Positions 24,421-36,465 of a stretch of 64,000 nt of DNA are shown in pieces. Positions within the stretch are counted from its first letter, which is position 1, and every line of letters begins with the position of its first letter. This stretch comes from Benincasa hispida (taxonomy: Eukaryota; Streptophyta; Magnoliopsida; Cucurbitales; Cucurbitaceae), in the NCBI RefSeq assembly GCF_009727055.1, contig NC_052359.1, positions 57,280,845 through 57,344,844 on the forward strand, written 5' to 3'. The notes below the pieces were generated by a model that made no database searches, was not told the DNA's origin, and worked only from the letters and a program-made list of their open reading frames with translations. A program made the translations under genes and the position numbers.

Positions 24421-25560
24421 TTTTAGGACAACAGATCCTTAACGTCGCCATCTGTCACCATAGCTAGGATTTCTGTGAAACCCAGATAGCGATCAGGCAG
24501 GTTCATAACCCTCCCACTGCGTCGAGGTTCCCTCAACTCTTGAGGTGTAACCGACCTACCAGATGAACTATCATGAACATTTCTGTTTGATGAATCAGGT
24601 CCTTCAAAAACTCTTGTTGAAGTTTCAGTAGTTTCTTTGGAAAGCTCACTTATCACGACTTTACTACGTGGACTGTGCTCCCTGATATAACCTTCTCTAG
24701 GAAAGTAACGTTCGTGGAAACAAACACCTTGTTTTCAGACGGATCATAAAAGTAACCTCCTCGTGTACCTTTGGGGTAGCCTACAAAGAGGCACAACCTC
24801 GATCGTGATTCAAACTTTTTGGGATTTGCCTCAAGCACATGTGCTGGGTAACTCCATATGCGAAAGTGACGTAAACTAGCTTTACACCCATTCTATAACT
24901 CCAGAGGTGTACTTGCAATACTTTTAGAAGGAACATAGTTGAGAATGTATATCGCAGTCTCCACTGCGAAACCCCAAAACGAGTCCCATGAGGAAGCATA
25001 AATCATCATCGAATGAACCACGTCCAATAAGGTTCTATTTCTCCTCTCTGTTACACCATTTTGCTAAGGTGTACCCGGTGCCGAGAGTTAGGAAATGATT
25101 TCATGTTCTAATAAATAGTCCTGGAACTCAGAATCCAAAAACTCTCCACCTCGATCTAATCGAAGTGTTTTTATTCGTCTATCCAAAGCATTTTCAACTT
25201 CGGCCTTAAACAATTTGAACTTTTCAAAAGATTCAAACTTTCGTTGCATCAGATAGATATACCCATATCTCGAGTAATCATCAATAAAACTGATAATGTA
25301 CTCATAGCCTCCTCGAGCTCGTACATTCATAAGACCACAAAGGTCAAAATGTACTAATTCAAGAGGCTCTTTGGCTCAATAACCTTTTCCAGTAAAAGGT
25401 CGTTTAATCATCTTACCTTCAAGGCAAGATTCGCACACTGGTAAAGAATTTTTCTCTAACTCGCTTAGAAGGCCATTCTTCACCAATCTCTCAATCCTAT
25501 TGAGATTAATGTGCCCTAATCTAAGGTGCTAAAGTTGGAAATTTTCTTTTGGAGAAACTC
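24421..25560 (-). pseudogene. Element H: integrase
   Basis: From right to left it holds the HLRLGHINLNRIERL zinc-binding region with a stop at its start, CESCLEGKM, the core with SFIDDYSRYGYIYLMQ (first Asp), TLRLDRGGEFLDSEF (second Asp, near 25150) and GVTERRNRTLLD (third, Glu, near 25045), then the C-terminal LCLFVGYPKGTRGGYFYD (near 24770) and an RRSGRVMNLP linker. All three catalytic residues can be read. Stops or shifts lie near 25560, 25380, 25087 and 24900. Confidence 0.9.
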
Positions 25561-26055
25561 GCTGACGTTTAGATTGAGTTACGGTAGATTTAAACATCTC
25601 TATGTTATGAAGGGAACTTAAGGCTAAAGGTCTTAGCACATACAAGTTATTTTCCAGTTTAGTTGTACAAATTTCAATGCCATCCTTATGAATAAACACT
25701 TTATTCAATTTAAAAGAAATAGTGTAATTGTATTGTAATAGACACTTTACAGAAATAAGGTTCCTTTTTAGTTCAGGAACTACAAAGACATCTTTTAATA
25801 TAAGAAACCTATTCTGTAAAGTAAACTGGATATCTCCCACTGCCACAGCTAAGACGACGTGCCCGGTGCCTACTCACATCGTCATATCACCAGCCTCCAA
25901 TTGTTGCCAGGATCTAATCCTCTGAAAAGAAGAACATACATGATTAGTGGTGCCCGAATCTAATATCCAAGTAGATTCATCATTCTCCACTAAACAAGTT
26001 TCTAATACAAGCAAATAATATTTACCTCTATTTGCCTTGGCTGCCTTCTTTTCCT
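25561..26055 (-). pseudogene. Element H: aspartic protease region
   Basis: The protease site is intact as WILDSGTTNHVC near 25960, the best-preserved protease site in the window. It follows the zinc knuckle and KGKYYLLVLETCLVEN. Downstream is GHVVLAVAVGDIQFTLQN and VPELKRNLISVKCLL, joined after an in-frame stop at about 25874. Confidence 0.9.
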
Positions 26056-26904
26056 TCAGATAACGAGGACAATTCCTCTTCCAGTGTCTGTCCTGGTTAC
26101 TGTGGAAACATTTTTCTTTTTCAACCGGCGGTGGACGTTTCTTCTGGGCGACAGGTGGCGAGTTAGCAGGCACATTCCCTTTCCCTTAACCACCTTTCTT
26201 CTTCTTCCCCTTTCCAGAGTTAGAAGTTGAAGGTGCAAACTTTGTTCCTGAGGTTGAACCTCGATAGAACCTTTTTTAGGACGAGACAACATTTGCCTCA
26301 CCTCCCTTTTTCTCCTTACTTTTTAGCAAGGATTGGTAAGTCTGCAACTCGTTGAGGAGAGTGGTAAGGGAGTATTCCACTTTGTTAAGAATTATATTGC
26401 TAACAAAGTGAAGGAAGCTCTCTGGCAATGAATGCAGGATAATGCTAACCTGACTACCCTCATCGATCTTAGACCCTCTGCCACGTTAAAGTGGACAATC
26501 ATATTCAGCACGTGTTCACGAACAGAGGTGCCTTCCTCCATTTTGGAGTTGAAGATGTGTTTCAGAGCCTCATGCTTGAGCTGTCCAGACGGCTGTCCGA
26601 ACATTCCCCACAGGGATTTAATGATCTCACGAGCTGAGACCTTGGACTCGTGTTTCTTGGCCAAGACGTCACTAAGACTGGCCAGAATATAGGCTTGGGC
26701 CTTTTCATTTGCCCATATCCAACGCTCGTACGCTGTCCGAATATTTCGAGCAGTGTCCTGAGGTGGAATAGAAGGACATTCCTCCGTAAGGATAAACTTC
26801 AGATCCTTGATGATGAGTATCATCATGAGCATATGTTTCCAACTTGAATAGTTTTGGACATTCAATTTTTCGATGCTAAGCAAATTGATAGTGGTTGATG
26901 CCAT
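26056..26904 (-). pseudogene. Element H: copia gag
   Basis: The ATG at 26904 starts MASTTINLLSIEKLNVQNYS. The UBN2 capsid region runs uninterrupted to VHFNVAE at about 26480, then the frame shifts; the rest of gag is readable in other frames (LNELQTYQSLLKSKEKK near 26330, GSTSGTKFAPS near 26240). The zinc knuckle (KCFHSNQDRHWKRNCP, near 26100) has Ser in place of the second Cys. The start is placed by homology with C and the absence of any upstream in-frame extension. Confidence 0.9.
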
Positions 26905-29255
26905 TAAAAAAACCGTTGTTGAAAAAAGAATAATAACCTTTTATAAGACTTTGCAAAAACCACTTTTAAATTAACCAATTAATTTTTAGCAAAACAGATT
27001 CCAAGTACCCTAAGTGAAAAGACTTCTTGTTTGCAATGATGCCCTAGTGAGGCAGGACAAATGTCACCGGTGGGGTGATCCGATGGCCCTTCACTAGAAT
27101 GGGACAATCTCAACCATTAGGCAGAACCAACTCTTGGAACTAAACCTAATAGCCACCATTTGTTCGGTCCAGAATAGTTAACCCTTGACAATCCTACATA
27201 AGTGTAAACCATTGTTTTCGGCCTCAGAGTCTCGCCCTAATGCGCTTACCATAGGGTAAAAACAGATTAGGACAAGAGACTAAGTAACCTATCCTCTTAC
27301 AAGAGATCAAATAAAGAAACGCGCAAAACAACCATCCTATAAGGGGACACACCCAGGGTGCCACGAGGCGATGTGCAGAAACTTTATTCAATCCAACGAG
27401 GGAGACCGAGGGATATGCTGTCGCACTTCTCGCTCCCACTTACTATGAACACTCTCTCCATCCACCTTGATATTGACCTACCCAAACACCATCCGTTAGG
27501 GGGACATGCCAAAGGTGCCTCGAGGCCGAGTGTAGATCCCACGGTGTGGACTATGAGGGAGAAACACGAGAGATGAAAATGAAGCATCAAATGCCCCAAG
27601 AACCTCCCACTGAATGTTCTACCTAGGGGTTTATTAACCTAGACAATCCGGCTACTGATTATGATCTAAGTCATTTATAAAGTTTGCTAGAAAACAACTT
27701 TTGTCTTTAAAAAAAAACAAAGTAGTCACATTAAACTTTTTAATGGATTGGCCTTAGTTTGCATGCATCAAATTTATCTAAATTACCTTTCCAGGTAGGT
27801 TCCCAGGTAGGGGTGTTTCATTGCTGTCATCTTAAATACCCCAACCTAGACAGAACCCGCCTTCGACAAAAGGTCTACTATAGATAGAATTTCTACATAT
27901 GGATATTTTAGTTCTAATTTCATTTTATAACCATTTATAAAATAAACAACTAAAACACTCATCCCACATAACGAAGTATTTATAACGTTTATAAATATAA
28001 CGAAAGAAAATAATAATAATAAAACATACATAAACATAACCCTTATATTATATTATGCATGAGCATACATTTATGTAAATTAAAACATGCTTCTCTAAAT
28101 TATAACACTTATAATAAAGAAAATATGCATGACCTAAGGTGGGGTTTATCTATATGTGCATACCATATGACATATTAAAAACCTACATCGCATGTAAAAA
28201 ATGAAGGATTTATGGACCGGGATGAGCCTTTACAAAATCGGAATGAAATAGCCCTATCTATTACATTTTTCATTGAGCAAACCAGTTCACAGGCGAACCG
28301 AGTCTTGAACCGTTAGGAGGACTCCATCATGTAGTAAATGCTATAGATAGACGATCGTTCAGCGCGCATTAGACGATAGAAGCATAATTAAACGATTGCA
28401 TAGACAACGACGAGGCTGCGAAGCCTGATCGTCTATGCGATCGTGTAGCATGACGACAGGTAAATGATTTACCTTGCGTTACTAAGCGATCGTTTAGTCA
28501 ATTACTAAGCGATGAAGCTTGCTAACCTAAACGATCGACCAGGCGCACGCGTTAAGCGATACGCGAACATCTCATCGTCTAACCGATGCGTGCAACCAGG
28601 TAAATGATTTACCTTGCGTTACTAACCGATGAAGCCTGCTGACCTAAACGATCGACCAGGCGCGCGTGTGAAGTGATACGCGAGCATCACCTCGTCTACA
28701 CGAACCGATACCCAGTGATCGCGTAACCGATCTTCAACACGATGCGATCAACCCTTAGTCACTTACCCGATCTTCTACATAATGCGATCATCAGCGATCG
28801 TGTACCCCATCGACTGTACGATGCGATCAACACTTGACCGCATACCCCATCATTTAACCGATGCGATCAACAACGATCGCATACCCCATTGACTGCAAGA
28901 TGTGATCAACACTTGATCGCATTCCCCATCGTCTACACGATGCGATCTAAACTTGATCGCATACCTTCCTCGAAGAACCACAATGCTTGCTTCGATCTTC
29001 TTCGTGAACGATTCAAAACTCAAACAGACTTTGAATACAAACTCAATAACGATTATTAATGCCCAAAAACGCAAGGGCCTTTATAAACAACCGTAAATGT
29101 AAAAGAATTAAAACAAACCAAGGCTAACATCCATGAAAACATCCATAAATCCGCACATCCACAACAATTTAACAATTAAACAGTGTATAAATACACCCAC
29201 CAAGAACGTATTTGCAATTCTTTTGCAGCAATGAATTGGAATGTCAGAAAACCTG
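26905..29255 (-). other. Element H leader
   Basis: No coding frame. It contains the conserved leader block at about 27300-27560 (inverted relative to A, C and B as expected from its strand), AT-rich TTATAA repeats at 27930-28110, and a dense group of ACGATCG, GCGATCG and ACGATGCGATC words at 28340-28930. Confidence 0.8.
28340..28930. repeat. Dense GATCG-motif cluster in H leader
   Basis: More than twenty CGATCG, CGATGCGATC or one-base variants occur in 590 bp. The right end has a loosely tandem unit close to CGATGCGATCAACACTTGAT (about 28745-28960). The segment around AGGTAAATGATTTACCTTGC near 28460 recurs at 28596. Confidence 0.8.
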
Positions 29256-29267
29256 GCTCTGATACCA
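29256..29267 (-). other. Element H primer binding site (initiator tRNA-Met)
   Basis: The minus strand reads TGGTATCAGAGC exactly, two bases from the LTR end at 29270. This is the standard copia primer site. Confidence 0.95.
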
Positions 29268-29269
29268 AT

Positions 29270-31007
29270 TGAAGGAACTCTTATTCAAGAGTACCTACGA
29301 GCGGAAGCGGATCTTTCCAATTCATTGTGACAGAATTACCGTATATACATTCAAACATACTTTCATGATGCAAAAGGGATTAAGAAATCATACCAGATGA
29401 AGATTTCTTCTTCACAGCGAGTCTGATGCCCAACCGTCTACCTCGAACAATCACCACTCGAACAAAAGGAATCGGAGAAGACAACACCACTTAGAGCCCT
29501 CAATATTCTTGGAGTGAGAATCCAAAGTGTGGGCTTTGTTCGGATTTGGTAGAGGGAAGGAGGAAGAGCAACCGTACACAACAATCAAGCAAGTGGGAGA
29601 TGAACGATCGCGTACGAAAAACTAAGCGATCGTCTATACGATCATTTAGTATGCTGGGAGCTAAACGATCACTTAGTAAAAAGGTAAACTATCGTTTAGA
29701 TAATAACGCGCGACGATGTAATTGGTATGCGATTGCTTAGCAATATCGTATATGTAAGCGATCATGCAGTCCTATCGTATAGACACTGATTTTCTAAACG
29801 ATGAGACTATCCTTTTCACAATACCCGCACACACCGAGATCAACATACCGTTTGCTATTTATAATGCACCCATCCGTTATTTTAAACGAAGAGGCACCTT
29901 CACGTTTCCTTTGTAATCGTCCAATTAATGTGATCTTATCACATTCATAACTTATAAATTAATATCAAATATTAATTATAATATTTTTTCTCTGCTAGAT
30001 ATAAATCATATTTATATTCAATTTCCTCCAAATTAATATATCTCATACATAAAGTTAATTATATCATATTTAATTAACTCGTTCAATTATATCATATATA
30101 ATCGAACTCCCTCTTGTCAATTTGAACATTTCAAATTGACCCAAGAACTGACTCTCAACTTGTATCCAAGCTACCAAGGGGACCCTTATGAACCTATGGC
30201 TGAAGCTCCAATGGTACTGAATAGCGACTAAACTCTTTAGTCACGATGTCCACCATCCGTAATGGCCAGGCATTCCACTAAAGATGACAATTGAACTCTC
30301 TTCGCAAAAATATATTTATATGTCCATTGATATAACCAATCATGATAACGATGACCTTCACAGATGCTCGAAGTAACAGTTGAGCCAAATTAACCGTTTT
30401 GCCCCTGTAGTTACAATATCACTCCTTAAGTACCATGATTCCTCTAATGAACAATACAACATAGTCCAACTATGTGTGAACACCTCTCGGGCCAAGAAAA
30501 GGTGTGTGGCGCCAACATCGTTCAAGCCCCGGAATCAGCCTTAAGGAGTTATCTATCTAGTTACCCTACATCGGGGAAGAAGTGAATTTCATCTTGTGTA
30601 GTTGACTTCCCAGCTCCCAAATCAGACGAATCCCAAATGGTAGGTTTTGAGTCGGTGTCTGGCCAATCGCATCCATGCAAATCAAAGGACTGCCCTCAAT
30701 GGCAGGAATTCCCAACTCACTCAGGATTAAGGTCATGTTACCTATGGTCATCCTAGTGAAGTGAAGTCTCAGTTATTGAACGATGTTATATAACGAGACG
30801 TTAACACTTCGTGGTCAGGTCTTATACAAACTTTTGTATAGGACACCCCCACTCGCAATGTCCCCTTCACGAATGATCAGGATTAGATCATTCTGTGACA
30901 AGTCACAACACTTATGACCATTCCATAAAACGGGCTGCATCAGTAGCGTTATCAGGATAAGGTTTCCCTCTTATATCCATATACTATAGACCATTTTGGT
31001 TATCACT
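29270..31007 (-). repeat. Element H 5' LTR, outer end truncated
   Basis: Collinear with 20692-22564. The array part is shorter, and the last 208 bp (22565-22772) are absent. The leftward TATA box is at 29856-29863. The array retains cores at about 29605, 29627 and 29639, again 22 and 12 bp apart. Confidence 0.92.
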
Positions 31008-32407
31008 AAATGTGCGAGTTGGCACCAGACACGTCATCTTAGCTGTGGCAGTGGGAGGCCTTCGGTTGACTTTACAGAATAAGTTTATCATTTTAAATGA
31101 TGTGTATGTTGTTCCCGAGTTAAAAAGAGGAACTTAATTTCTATAAAGTCATTGCTTGAATGTAAATACACTCTAAACTTTTTAGTTAATAAAGTGTTTA
31201 TTCTGAAAGATGGTATTGAGATATGTTTAGCTAAATTGGAAAATAATTTGTATGTGCTAAGGTCATTAGTAACAAATTCCCTCCATAACATAGAGATGTT
31301 TGAAACTACCGTAACTCAAAACAAACGACTTAAAGTTTCTCCTAAAGATAATACCCAACTTTGGCACCTTCGTTTGGGGCACATCAATCTTAATAGGATT
31401 GAGATATTGGTGAAGAATCGACTTCTAAATGAGTTAAAAGAAAATTTTTTACCTGTGTGCGAGTCATGCCTTGAAGGCAAAATGACTAAAAGACCTTTTA
31501 TTGGAAAAAGTTATAGGGCCAAAGAGCCTCTAGAGTTAATGCATTCAGAATTTTGTAGTCCGATGAATGTGCGAGCCAGGGGACACTACAAGTATTTCAT
31601 CACTTCTACTGATGATTATTCGAGGTATGGGTATATTTATTTAATGTAACATAAGTCAGATCCTTTAAAAAGTTCAAAGAGTTCAAGGTTGAAGTTGGAA
31701 ATGAATTAAGTAAACGAATTAAAACACTTCGATCTGATTGGGATGGAGAGTTTTTGGATTCTGAGTTTCAGAACTATTTGATAGAACATGGAATGGTTTC
31801 CCAACTCTCAGCACATGGTACACCTCAGAAGAATGGTGTATCAGAGAGGAGAAATAGAACCCTGTTGGACATGGTTCGGTCAATGATGAGTTACGCTTCC
31901 TTACCAGACTCGTTTTAGGGTTTTTTTAGTAGAGACCGCAGCTTACATCATCCTTAACTGTATTCCCTCCAAGAGTGTTTCCAGAACACCTTTGGAATTG
32001 TGGAATGGGCGTAAAGTTAGTTTGCGTCACTTCCGCATCTGAGGTTNCTCCAAGAGTGTTTCCAGAACACCTTTGGAATTGTGGAATGGGCGTAAAGTTA
32101 GTTTGCGTCACTTCCGCATCTGAGGTTGCCTGCACATGTGCTTGAGGCTAATCCTAAGAAATTGGAACCACGTTCGAGGTTGTGCCTATTTGTAGGCTAC
32201 CCCAAAAGGACACGAGGGGATTACTTTTATGATCTTAAGGAAAACAAGGTGTTTGTATCGACAAACACTACATTCCTTGAAGAGGATCATATAAGGGAGC
32301 ACAGTCTATGAAGTAAAATCGTGTTGAGTGAACTTTCCAAAGAGTTGTTGAAGAGCCTGCTACATCAATAAGAGTTGTTGATGGAAGTTCATCTAGTAGG
32401 TAAAATC
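31008..32407 (+). pseudogene. Element C: protease end, pre-integrase and integrase (broken)
   Basis: C resumes with VGTRHVILAVAVGGLRLTLQ. The frame at 31152-31649 carries HLRLGHINLNRIEIL, CESCLEGKMTKRP and STDDYSRYGYIYLM (first catalytic Asp). After a TAA the core continues with LRSDWDGEFLDSEF, where DRGGE has become DWDGE, and GVSERRNRTLLDMV (Glu present). The C-terminus LCLFVGYPKRTRGDYFYD is at 32180-32235. The piece 31967-32127 is distorted by an assembly duplication. Confidence 0.9.
31967..32127. repeat. 80-bp duplication around a single N (assembly join)
   Basis: Bases 31967-32046 and 32048-32127 are identical, and base 32047 is the only N in the window. The doubled segment encodes integrase residues present once in the relatives. 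Two contig ends that overlap by 80 bp were evidently joined without merging. Confidence 0.95.
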
Positions 32408-34438
32408 TGAAGGAAATCTAAACAGAGATCTCCATGAGCAGCCAAAGTGAATCGTTCCAAATCCCATTTAGAATGAACACAAACAATTACAGTCTTAAAT
32501 GGAAACGAACAGGTTATGCATAATTAGAATTTACAACATGCTACAAGAGGATACAAGGAATAGAGTATGCGTACCTTTGAAGAATTATTCTTCAAGTATC
32601 CCTCGATCGATTTCCAATGTGTTCAAAGCAAAACTCGAATGCAACGAACAGAACACGGCTTCCACAAATGTCTGAATTAGCCTTGATCCCAATCAAGTCC
32701 AACTCGATCCATGAATTGAATAGGAACACTACCACAATTGTTACCTTGGTATTCTCGGTGTGAGAATCCAGGAGTTGTGGGCAATGTAAGATCTTGGATT
32801 GAAGAAGATAGGAGGTATACAATCAAGTAAGTGGGAGATATGAAGACCGTCTATCGTATAGATGATGTCCTCGATCGTTTAGAAGATGAAGCCTATCATG
32901 TAGACTTTGCTACTCGATCGTGTAGCAACGATCAGTGAGTAACTAACTATCGTATGGTTAACTCTTAGCTTGATCGTGTATGCTCTCAACACTATCGCTT
33001 AGTAAAAACTCTTTTTACTTGATAGCCTTTTTCGTGAGAATTTTCAAATGAATCAACAACTAATTTAGGAAAACAATTTTCCTTTTTATCTCACGGTTAC
33101 CATAAAACTTTCAATAACCTCCCACTCAATTCGATTATTAGAGAAAAAGAATTAATTGTCATATAATTAATATATTATAAATAAATATGATAAACAATTT
33201 ATCATATTATATTTATGACCTATAGTTTTAATATTTCATCATATGAAACATATAAACCATAGTTCTTTTTCTATTTTATGGTATTTAATATAAATCATAT
33301 TTATATTAATTCCTCCAAATAACGTATCTAATACATCATATCAACTATATCACATATAATTGAATTTCCTTTTATTAATTTGAACACTTCAAATCAACCC
33401 AAAATCTGATTCTCAACTTGAACCCATTGAGCTACCAAGGGGACCTCATGGACCTGTAGCTTGAAGCTCCAACGGTACGTGAATTATTGGCTAAACTCTT
33501 TAGTCACGAGATCCACCATCTGTTAACTGTTGGTCACTCCACTAAAGACTGACAGCAACACTATTCTCACTACAGATATATTTTTGTGTCCACATAACCA
33601 ATCAACAGTGCGATGACCCTTCACAAATCACTCGTAATTACAATTGGGCCAATTTACCATTTTGCCCCTATAGTTACATCTAACTCCTTAAGTACCACTA
33701 ATTCCCCTAATGAACAATAAGTCATAGTCCTACTATGACTGAGTCCTCTCTTCCAAAGAGAGGGTGTGACCACTATGTTCAAGACCCAGAATCAGCCCTT
33801 AATAGAGCAATTTATCTACTTACCCTTGCTTCGGGGAAAGAGTGAATTCCGCCTTGTGTAGCTGAGTTCCCAACTCCTCAATTAGACTAATCCCCCAAAA
33901 GGTAGGCTTGTTGAGTCGAAAATCTGGCCACTCTCACCTATACTAATCAAAGGACCGCCCTCATAAGCAGAAGTTCCCAACTCACTCAGGATTAAGGTCA
34001 TGTCACCTATGGCCATTTTAGTAAAATGTAAGTCTCAATTATCAACGACGTTATATAAAGAGACTAATCATCTCGTGGTCCGGTCTTATACAAGTATAGG
34101 ACACCCCCGCTCACATGTCTCCACATGAATGGTTAGGATCAAACCATTTATAGCACTTTACAATACTTATAAATATCTATAGAGCGGGCTGTATCCATAG
34201 TGTCCCCAGGATAAGGTATCCCTCCTCTATTCTTATACTACAGACCATTTAGTTTATTACTTAAGGCATGATCCACTTGTATGTCTCACATACATGCTTA
34301 AGTTACATGAAATAACCACGAATCTTAGTTTATTGGATTTGAGTAAATGCAAATAAAATAACATTTATTTTATTAATAACAATCAAAATGTTTACAAACT
34401 ATGAGACCACTGGGAGAATTAAGACACCAATCCCAACA
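32408..34438 (-). mobile_element. Solo copia LTR in element C, TSD AAATC
   Basis: On the minus strand it begins TGTTGGGATTGGTGTC and ends ATTTCCTTCA, 2031 bp. AAATC flanks it at 32403-32407 and 34439-34443, a perfect 5-bp duplication. Removing it restores SGR.NPPQELREPRRSER, as in A at 14420-14475. It belongs to a different LTR family from the solo LTR at 2706 and from H, though all three share blocks such as the GGCCACTC...AATCAAAGGACCGCCCTCA segment. A short GATCG cluster lies at 32850-33005. Confidence 0.93.
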
Positions 34439-34443
34439 AAATC

Positions 34444-36088
34444 CACCTCAAGAGTTGAGGGAACCTCGACGTAGTGAGAGGGTTGCGAACCACATGTTCG
34501 TTATATGGGTTTAACTGAAATCCTATCTATGGTAGCCGATGACGAAGTTGAGGATTCGTTGTCTTACAAGAAGACAATGGAGGATGTTGATAGAGATGAA
34601 TGGGTCAAAGCCCTAGATCTCGAGATGGAGTCTATGTACCTCAACTCAGTTTGGGATCTTGTAGATCAAACTGATGGGGTTAAACATATAGGCTGTAAAT
34701 GGTTCTACAAGAGGAAAGGGGTGCTGATGGGAAGGTGCAAACCTTCAAGGCTAGACTTGTAGCAAAGGGTTATACCCAGGTAGAGGGAGTTAACTATGAG
34801 GAGACTTATTCCTGTTGCCATGCTTAAGTCTATTCGCATCCTCCTATCCATTACCTCATATTATGACTATGAGATATGACAAATGGATATCAAGACTAAT
34901 TTTGAATGGCAATCTTGAAGAGACCATTTACATGGTGCAACTCAAGGGATTCATAGCCCAAGGTCAAGAGCAAAAGGTTTGCAAGCTGAATCGGTCCATT
35001 TATGGACTGAAATAGGTATCTCGATCTTGGAACATAAGGTTTGATACTACGATCAAATCTTATAGCTTTGACCAAAACATTGATGAACCTTGTGTCTATA
35101 AGAAAATCGTTAACAGTTTAGTAGTTTTCCTAGTGTTGTATATAGACGATATCATACTCATTGGGAATGATGTAGGTTTACTGACTTCAGTTAAAAACTA
35201 GTTGGCGACCCAATTCCAAATGAAAGATTTGGGAGAGACTCGGTTTATTCTTGGGATTCAGATCTTTTGGGATCGAAAGAACAAAGTGCTAGCACTGTTT
35301 TAGGCACCATACATTGACAAGATGTTGATCAATTACTTGATGCAGAACACCAAAAGGGGCTTTTTGCCTTTTCGGCATGAAGTTACATTGTCTAAGGAAC
35401 AGTGTCCTAAGACACCTCAAGAGGTTGAGGAAATGAGACGGGTCCCCTATGCATCTGCCGTGGGCAGTTTAATGTACCCGATGTTATATACTAGACCTGA
35501 CATCTGCTACGCTGTAAGGATAGTCAGTAGATATCAGTCTAATCTAGAATAGGGTCACTGGGTAGCCGTCAAGAACATCCTCAAGTATCTTCGGAGAATG
35601 AGGGACTACATGCTTGTGTATGGTTCTAAGGATTTGATCCTTACAGGATACATGGAATTTGATTTTCAGACAAATAAGGATTCTTGAAAATCCACTTCAG
35701 GATCAGTGTTCACTCTTAATGGAGTGGCTGTAGTATGGCGAAGTACCAAGCATGGGTGCATCGCTGACTCCTTCATGGAGGCTAAGTATGTAGTGGCTTG
35801 TGAAGCTGCTAAGGAGACCGTTTGGCTCAAGTTATTCCAAACATGTCTAGGCCCATCACCCTTTATTGTGATAATAATTGTGCTATGGCGAATTCACGTG
35901 AGCCTTGGAGTCACAAGTGCGACAAGCATATTGAGCAGAAATACCATCTCATCAGAGAGATTGTGCATCGAGGGGACGTGATTTTCACGAAGATAAGTTC
36001 AGAGCACAACGTTGCTGATCTAGTTATGAAGGCTCTCACGGGTACAGTGTTTGAGGGTCACCTGCAAAGTATGGGTCTACGAGATTGA
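34444..36088 (+). pseudogene. Element C: reverse transcriptase and RNase H (broken)
   Basis: It starts at the RRSERVANH linker, then YKKTMEDVDRDEWVKA, a frameshift near 34720, [20 protein letters not shown], a disturbed MDIKTNF region near 34900, NRSIYGL and the catalytic YIDD at 35139-35150 (Tyr-Ile-Asp-Asp, an acceptable variant of YVDD). RNase H follows: [31 protein letters not shown] (Lys beside the catalytic Glu), LYCDNNCAMANSREP and HLQSMGLRD ending at 36088. I count at least six stops or shifts, among them 35018, 35202, 35301, 35551 and 35686. Confidence 0.9.
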
Positions 36089-36188
36089 CTGCGGCAAGTG
36101 TGAGATATTGTACTTGGCCTTTGTGCCCTAGTTTATTATTTTGTGTACTTGTAATGAGATTATCTTGTACACCCCACTAGCTATAGGA

Positions 36189-36200
36189 CAAGTGGGAGAT
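36189..36200 (+). other. Element C polypurine tract
   Basis: CAAGTGGGAGAT directly precedes the LTR start TGTTGGGGTTG at 36201. Confidence 0.85.
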
Positions 36201-36465
36201 TGTTGGGGTTGATGCCCTAAATCTCGTAGGGTCCTATAGTTTGTAAACATTTGTATGAACAAAGAGTTTTGTGATATATAATATGAGATATTTTATTCAC
36301 TTCAGTCTATGAAATATGAGATATTTTAGTTGCATTAACCTCAAACCAATAAACTAAGATCCATGGTTATCGTTGTAACTTAAGCATATATATGGAGACA
36401 TACAAGTGGATCATGCTTTAGGTGATAACCCAAATGGTTTGAAAATATATGGATAAAAAAGGTGA
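36201..36465 (+). repeat. Element C 3' LTR, first 265 bp only
   Basis: It starts TGTTGGGGTTGATGCCC and matches the 5' LTR from 15141 to about 15400, after which element E begins at 36466. The last five bases GGTGA may be the target duplication of E, but the other side is lost. Confidence 0.88.

Larger units (their letters stand above)
20692..31007 (-). mobile_element. Element H: nearly full-length copia element inside C
   Basis: H is transcribed leftward: 5' LTR 29270-31007, primer site 29256-29267, leader, gag-pol 26904-22896, polypurine tract, 3' LTR 20692-22772. The 5' LTR lacks about 208 bp of its outer end, and about 90 bp of C next to it is also gone (compare 1993-2084 in A), so one deletion removed the right junction. 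It is the least decayed copia element here, but still has several stops and frameshifts. Confidence 0.92.
15141..36465 (+). mobile_element. Element C: copia element, nested in A and interrupted three times
   Basis: C has a 5' LTR, primer site, long leader, gag, then pol split by H (20692-31007) and a solo LTR (32408-34438), a polypurine tract and the first 265 bp of a 3' LTR cut by E. Its 5' edge falls within the reverse transcriptase of A, which suggests insertion into A. The 3' junction that would prove this is lost. Removing the nested units leaves roughly 9 kb. Confidence 0.85.

Noticed and set aside
28340..28930. CRISPR-like array of regular repeats
   Set aside because: The motifs are degenerate, lack constant-length unique spacers, and lie in a plant retrotransposon leader.
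31926..32135. Minus-strand ORF with a repeated peptide and an X
   Set aside because: It is antisense to integrase and its repeat is the 80-bp assembly duplication around the N.
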